64,000 nucleotides of DNA, taken from contig JAVYIG010002358.1 of NCBI GenBank assembly GCA_035222895.1, positions 1-64,000 on the forward strand, in the 5' to 3' direction. Position 1 is the first letter of the stretch. Every line of letters starts with the position of its first letter. Made by a program: the position numbers and the translations under genes. This document shows, one piece after another, positions 58,831-64,000 of the stretch. Source of the DNA: Strongylocentrotus droebachiensis (lineage: Eukaryota > Echinodermata > Echinoidea > Camarodonta > Strongylocentrotidae). The notes under the pieces are model-generated. The model was not told the DNA's origin and did no database searches. It saw only the letters and a list, made by a program, of their open reading frames with translations.

Positions 58831-59334
58831 CTTGCAAAATTGTCACGAGAAGAAGGAGTTTGTTTTTCTTTCTTAGATTAGGATAGACCTAAAGTGTTGA
58901 ATTTGTATAACTCGGTTTGACCCATTTGTACATCAGTTGTACTGGAGTGGCAACGCTCAGCAGGGCTACTATCTATTAGGATATTTACTTATGTTTTAAA
59001 TTACATTTACACATTTGATATGATTTTGTTTAAATGAAATGATCAATTAATTGAAATCAAATTAAACAAGATTGAGTTTGGGCCGTGATTCCATTACACT
59101 GTTACAAGTCATGTCAAGTTCCAAGAGCATTATTTGGCTAGTTATTAATAGTCGCTTGAGTTCATGAAGTACTTTAAACTCAAGACAAAACTGGGTCTTA
59201 CTTGTATTCTTTCTCCGCTGTCTTGTTTGTATATGATCGGAAACCTAAACAGGAACACAGGGTAAGATGGAAGGAAGGGATGAACATGTGAGGTTTACTC
59301 AACTGTAGGGTTGGAAGGAGAGAGAAACAGAGCC

Positions 59335-59335
<1 letters not shown>

Positions 59336-59396
<61 letters not shown>

Positions 59397-59679
59397 AGAG
59401 GAGGTGCGAGAAAGATAGCGACATTCAAAAAGAAAAAGAGAACAAGAGAGAGAGAGGGGGGGGGGTGGAGAGAGTGAAGATGGAGTTGCAGAAACAATGA
59501 GTAGGGCAGTGATGAGAAGAAGAAGACGAAAAAAATGAAGAGAGAGAGGGGCGGAGGAGGGGGGGGGTGGAGAGGATAAAGATACAGAGGAAAATAGAGT
59601 AAGAAAAGTGATTAGAAGAAGAAGAAGATGGAAGAGGAGCAGAAGAAAAAGACAAAGAAGAAGAAGAAGAAGGAGAAAT

Positions 59680-59711
<32 letters not shown>

Positions 59712-59760
59712 AGAGAAAGAGATACGAAGAGAGACAGAAGGAGAGGAAGAAAGAGACAAT
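59336..59760 (+). repeat. Long (AG)n / purine-rich microsatellite block
   Basis: Pure (AG)n over about 59336-59392, then purine-only sequence with GGGGGG interruptions and GAAGAAGAAG tracts to about 59756. The long Ser/Leu-rich minus-strand frames are its translation. Confidence 0.9.
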
Positions 59761-60597
59761 AATTTGTCCATGACATGTGATTAGGAAATAATGGTTACAA
59801 TATGTTCTGATGACAGTGACCAAGGACGAATAGCAGATATCATACAGATGTTTTAATCTCCCTGCTCAAGTAGACATAAAGACTGAGGTACTATATAAAG
59901 GAAAACGTGATTTGTCTTTATGAGGTGCAGCTATGTAGGTAGGGTACACCTAAGGGAACACCTGACCCCCTCCCGTCCTAAAAATAACTTAGGATGTTGT
60001 CGTGATGCCTGGCTACCTGTGTACAAACATTTAGGAGCTGATTTCCTCCATTCCAAGTCGAGTCTCGGTGTTACATATGCCTTACAAATACAAGCTACAG
60101 TACCGTTCTACGCCCAACAAGAGAACCAAGATAACAGACTCTTGATAAATTTCTCTCCAGATTTTTATCATGACCTGTTTTTTTATATTTCATTTCTTAC
60201 GCGCGTTTAAACGCAAAATCACAAAAGGAGAAGGAGAAGACAGTGGGACTTGGAGACGAAATTAATATTCTTTGACCTCATTGAATGATCATTGTTTTAT
60301 TTCGAATGTCCTTATGTCCACTACCTCCTTTCCCCTTTAGTATATAAGCTTTATTGGCGAACTCTTTCGAAATATGAGTAACTACAGTATTTACCGTTTT
60401 AATTTTTGTTTAAAGGTAAAGACCAGTATTGGAAACGCCCCAATTTCAAAAAATGAAATGGAAGCTCCATTACCAATCATGATTGTGAAAGAATATGTTT
60501 TGACTAATACATGACGATAAAAAAATTGCCGGGAAACCGCCTATTAATTCATATATTTGGTAAATTTATTTCTCTCATGGTCGTGTGAGAGATATAG

Positions 60598-60660
60598 GGT
60601 AGTCTTATATACATCTTTCTGTGTATAGTGCTTGTAACTTTACGAAGAATGGGCCAATCA
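60598..60660 (+). mobile_element. Fragment of the TTAA family
   Basis: GTAGTCTTATATACATCTTTCTGTGTATAGTGCTTGTAACTTTACGAAG matches the middle of copies at 16.98, 18.71 and 52.22 kb. Both ends of the element are missing. Confidence 0.5.
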
Positions 60661-61488
60661 ATCTCAATTTATCTGTTTATAAACATATTTATTTTCTTAA
60701 TTTTTACGCAATATATATTTGTTTAAAAACAAAATGTCTAAGCAGAAGCCATTTTGATGGAGAAAATCGCACTGACGTCATCATGGTCACTGATTTAGTA
60801 GGAACAGGAAACATTCTTGAAAGGCCAGTAATCTAGGATTTCCAGTGGTCAACTTTGGCGCCAAACCCCTTGTGAAAAAGCCTTTTTATAACATACCGCA
60901 ATTAATCAATACACACGATATGCTTTTCGCGCCTTTACCTGTAAAGAAATCAAATTAATCCAAAGAGCCATATTTCGCGTTTAAAGCTTGTCTCGCTTAT
61001 ATAATTATTTCGGGGGAAAAAAGCGTTGATTATCATTATTACGACTTTTCCCACTATTATCTGTGCTAATTTTGTATTAAACAAAAACAAACTCTTTTCC
61101 TTGAAATATAGCGGATCTTTTCTCCAGCTCTTAAGCCTTTTCATTGGCAAGGCAGGGTGACGTGCCCTTTTTACATTGAATGTCGGCTTATATGCGGTTC
61201 GTGTTCACCAAATGGAAACCCTCATACCTCACACAAAATCTTTTTCCTATAACCTTGGACATGAACTAACTAATTTGTTCAGAATGATCCCGACAGGATA
61301 AAACAAACTCATTAATGAGAATCCCATTGTCTGTATCTAACTTAATGTATTCAGAATCAGAATGAAAGTCTGTATTTTGTACACAAGTTCTTTGACAACT
61401 TTATAACTGTTGGGAGGGCTGGAGATCTCACATCATTTTAGCGTTTGTCCTCCTCAAAATAGAAAAAATAATTAAAAATCGGTGAAAA

Positions 61489-61490
61489 TT

Positions 61491-61533
<43 letters not shown>

Positions 61534-61545
61534 AGAAAGAGTGGG
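61489..61545 (+). repeat. (AG)n microsatellite
   Basis: About 40 bases of AG repeat with an AGAAAG start and GAAAGAG end. Confidence 0.9.
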
Positions 61546-62128
61546 TATAGAGTAGCAGCCTTTGATAATCGGGGCTTGAGTGTATTTGAGAAGCAGAGAG
61601 ATCATTCCATCTAATAAGATGGAGAGAAAAAAAACAGAGAGGTGGGTGGATGAAATTACCATGGACCTATAGGTCCACGCTCTTACACGTTGATTTTTAA
61701 CAAGCGAAAATAACACCACCAGAAACAACTCATACAATTCAATAAGAGTCGAATAACCTGCGAAGTGTGAGTCAAGGGTATAATTGAAAAATCACATGTG
61801 GGTCAATCCTACAAATTCAATAGAGCTTTGAACCATTAACCCGTAGCTGCCACCCCTAGAGAATCATAAAAGGACGGCTTGCACTCCGTTTTTGTTAAGG
61901 GGGGGGGGGGGGCAGGTTAATGCGCTCAAACATGTGGAATAGCTCTTAGAAAGGGGATTACACTGTAGGTCCCAAATAACAATACCAATATTAATTTGTT
62001 AAATCTTGAAAAATACTGGCACAGCCGTCAGATACATATGTAATTCCCGTTGCACACGATGCGCCATTAAGCCTGACGCAAGGCTGCGCCAGCGATTGGT
62101 GCGAGTTTTGGCGCGCTGTATATGAGAC

Positions 62129-63196
62129 TAATGCCTCAGTCACACCTTTGCGTATTGGGCTTGCGTATTGCTGCGCATTGCCCGAACGCAGACATAGGCA
62201 GTCGTACCCAATAAAGCGCAATAAAACGTGCTCCCTGCGTACTCAATACGCAGACTAGCGCAAAGGCCTGCGTTTGCCGCTCGCTAGTTTTAAAATTTTC
62301 TAAACTATCGCAAGCAAACGCAAGGTCAAATCACCTACGAGTGGATACGAGTGGCAACCAGTGAATGCGAGCAACAGCGAGTGGCTTAGCGCAAGTATAC
62401 GCAACCATACGCACCTCTTTTTTTTGGAGCGCGTGTCACTGCCTATAGCTGCGTTCCCTGCACGATTTACCTCGCCAGAGCTCGTTGTCGTTCGCGTATT
62501 GTTGCGCTGTTGCTCGCCTACCACTCGCAGCAGCAAGAACTGTTGCAATTGCCGCTCGCTACGCTGCGAGTCTAGCTCGTACGCCGTTCGCTTTAGCTCT
62601 CGATCTCTCACTGCGAATAGTTGCCTAGCACCGACCATCGTCGCTGCGCTGCATAACGTTTATAAATGAACATCATTCGCCTCTGCTTCTTCCAGCTGAA
62701 CCAAAAGCAGGGCCATTTTTTTCATTAGATTGATTTTTTTTGTAGATATAGACTCGTCAGAAGCCCGCAAAATGACTTTTATATACACCGTCGCAGCCCA
62801 AGCGAGCTGGTACGCTGTTGAGCGAGCTGGCCCGCAGCAGTACGAACAACAGACGAGCTAAAGCGAGCGAACACGCAGTGAGACGCAACGAGACGTGCTG
62901 GTGCGAGCGGCTAGCGAGCAGCACACGAGCAAAGAACCAGTTACATACGCAATGTGGCGAGCAAACTGCGTATTGAATCGTACTGCTATGAGCAACAGCG
63001 AGCTATAGCATGGTCATAGGCAACCGTAGGCAGTCTTAGTACGAGCGGCATACGAGCTACCTACGAGCTAGATACGCAATAGTGTGACTGCTACCTTCAA
63101 ATTTGCCGCGTATTGCTGGGAACGGCTGCGTATTAATATACCCCGCACAGCGCAGCAATACGCAACATCATACGCAAAGGTGTGACTGAGGCATAA
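62129..63196. mobile_element. 1.06-kb Harbinger-type non-autonomous element (TAA target)
   Basis: TAA (62129-62131) then TGCCTCAGTCACACCTTTGC; right end GCAAAGGTGTGACTGAGGCA then TAA (63194-63196). The terminal repeats continue as GTATTG-type sequence and are perfect over at least 23 bases. The body is built of short recurring words (GCGTATTG, ACGAGC, CGCAAT, GAGCGAGC) on both strands. The 112- and 102-codon opposing frames inside are therefore not credible genes. A 3-bp TAA duplication points to PIF/Harbinger (ISL2EU-like). Confidence 0.8.
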
Positions 63197-63842
63197 CATT
63201 GTACAAAAAATAATGGAAATGAACAGTGAAACCATTGTTTTGAATAACTTGTGTATGTAATGTGTTCACAGGGTTGATTAAGACGGGTAATGACGCAATC
63301 CAAATAACGCCTCGCGTTCAACGGAAATTGCATTTTTGAAATAGAGAGGAAGGTCATTTCGGTTTTTTTCATTCACTTTTTAAATCATCGACCCCAACCC
63401 TCTTTGTCGGTCAGTATACCCTTACTTCCCCTTGCTAACATGAACAACCGCCAACCCTCCTTCTACGTCAGTAAACCCCTTCCTACCCCTACCCAGCTAT
63501 AACATGTGAACAATCCCAACCATAATACACTCCTCTAGTAAATCTTGCTACCCCGACCCCCTTTCTCTGCGACTACGCCCTGACTCTCCCGATGGTTGAA
63601 CATCAAGGTTAACGTGATTGGATTCTATGTCAAGAGGAATACCTGTCAAGATGTTGTTTTCACGCTAAACAGTGCATCAAAAAAAGCTTGTAGAAAACTA
63701 ACGAGGACTCCAGAATAAACTGTTGACGTAGCAACCGACTCGTCTGCTACTTCCGACTTTGTTTACGCCTGCTTGCCCTCATTCATGTTTTTTTTTAAAT
63801 GTCTGTAATAAATTCATGTTTGTCTTGCGATGCATAGAGAGT

Positions 63843-63905
63843 GGCGTAGCTACGAGGGGCATGGGGGCTCGTGCCCCATATTGAATGGCAATTAATGTTG
63901 GAGTG
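63843..63905 (+). repeat. Start of an interspersed element
   Basis: GTGGCGTAGCTACGAGGGGC followed by GGGGGCTCGTGCCCC is the same sort of beginning as the GGCGGATCCAGGGG repeat at 9.73 kb. The element presumably runs past the window end. Confidence 0.3.
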
Positions 63906-64000
63906 CCGGGACTGTCACAGCGTGACGGACATGGGAGCTATACAAGAAGCCATCATTAATGTTATCGTCATTTTGAAGGGGAAAAAGTAAAAGAGAGAGA

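Noticed and set aside
58446-58886. 146-codon protein
   Set aside because: The frame spans a degenerate tandem repeat and its translation repeats SLA/HWLA-like units; no family.
59198-59823. Ser/Leu-rich proteins of 99-158 codons on the minus strand
   Set aside because: Translations of (AG)n/(GAA)n microsatellite; no start-site or domain evidence.
62300-62669. Opposing 112- and 102-codon frames
   Set aside because: They lie in the body of a Harbinger-type MITE built from short repeated words on both strands.

Overview
The window looks like nuclear DNA of a marine invertebrate deuterostome, most likely an echinoderm and perhaps a sea urchin. The evidence is: spliced genes with GT/AG introns; a RING/B-box/coiled-coil/beta-propeller TRIM gene of the type expanded in echinoderms and lancelets; tRNA-derived SINEs and CR1/RTE-like LINE ends with ATT-rich tails; dense TTAA-, TAA- and TA-flanked foldback elements; and many long poly-G/C and poly-A/T runs. 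Species was not determined. There is nothing bacterial: no operons, CRISPR arrays or rRNA genes, and no convincing free-standing tRNA gene.

Two protein-coding genes are well supported, both on the + strand. (1) Positions 645-24045 hold a six-exon class I ubiquitin-conjugating enzyme (E2) of the UBE2D/UbcH5 family. It is 156 aa, collinear with the usual 147-aa family plus a 9-residue C-terminal tail. (2) Positions 34452-37100 hold a two-exon, 630-aa TRIM-type E3 ubiquitin ligase with RING, two B-boxes, a coiled coil and a C-terminal propeller-like region. UBE2D enzymes are the usual partners of TRIM RING domains, so an E2 and a potential E3 partner lie about 10 kb apart in the same orientation. 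A functional link is inference only.

The rest is intron and intergenic DNA filled with transposable-element remains. Intron 1 of the E2 gene (669-12512) carries a 1.44-kb MULE-like foldback element with 9-bp target duplications, itself containing a palindromic TA-flanked insert and a dead LINE reverse-transcriptase fragment. It also carries several MITEs, among them a Harbinger-type (TAA target) and a Kolobok-type (TTAA target). Intron 3 (14012-19327) holds a cluster of one TTAA-flanked family, including a three-level nest of elements. Intron 5 (20379-23878) holds a LINE 3' end and tRNA-derived SINEs. Downstream of the E2 gene is a 40-bp minisatellite.

From 37101 to the end there is no gene I can support with confidence. 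This stretch holds microsatellites, a LINE 3' end split by a mariner-type MITE (54.9-56.1 kb), a tandem array of CCAAT-box motifs (58.49-58.82 kb), a 1.06-kb Harbinger-type element (62132-63193), and two weak coding candidates near 41.5-41.9 kb (minus strand) and 57.6-57.9 kb (plus strand).
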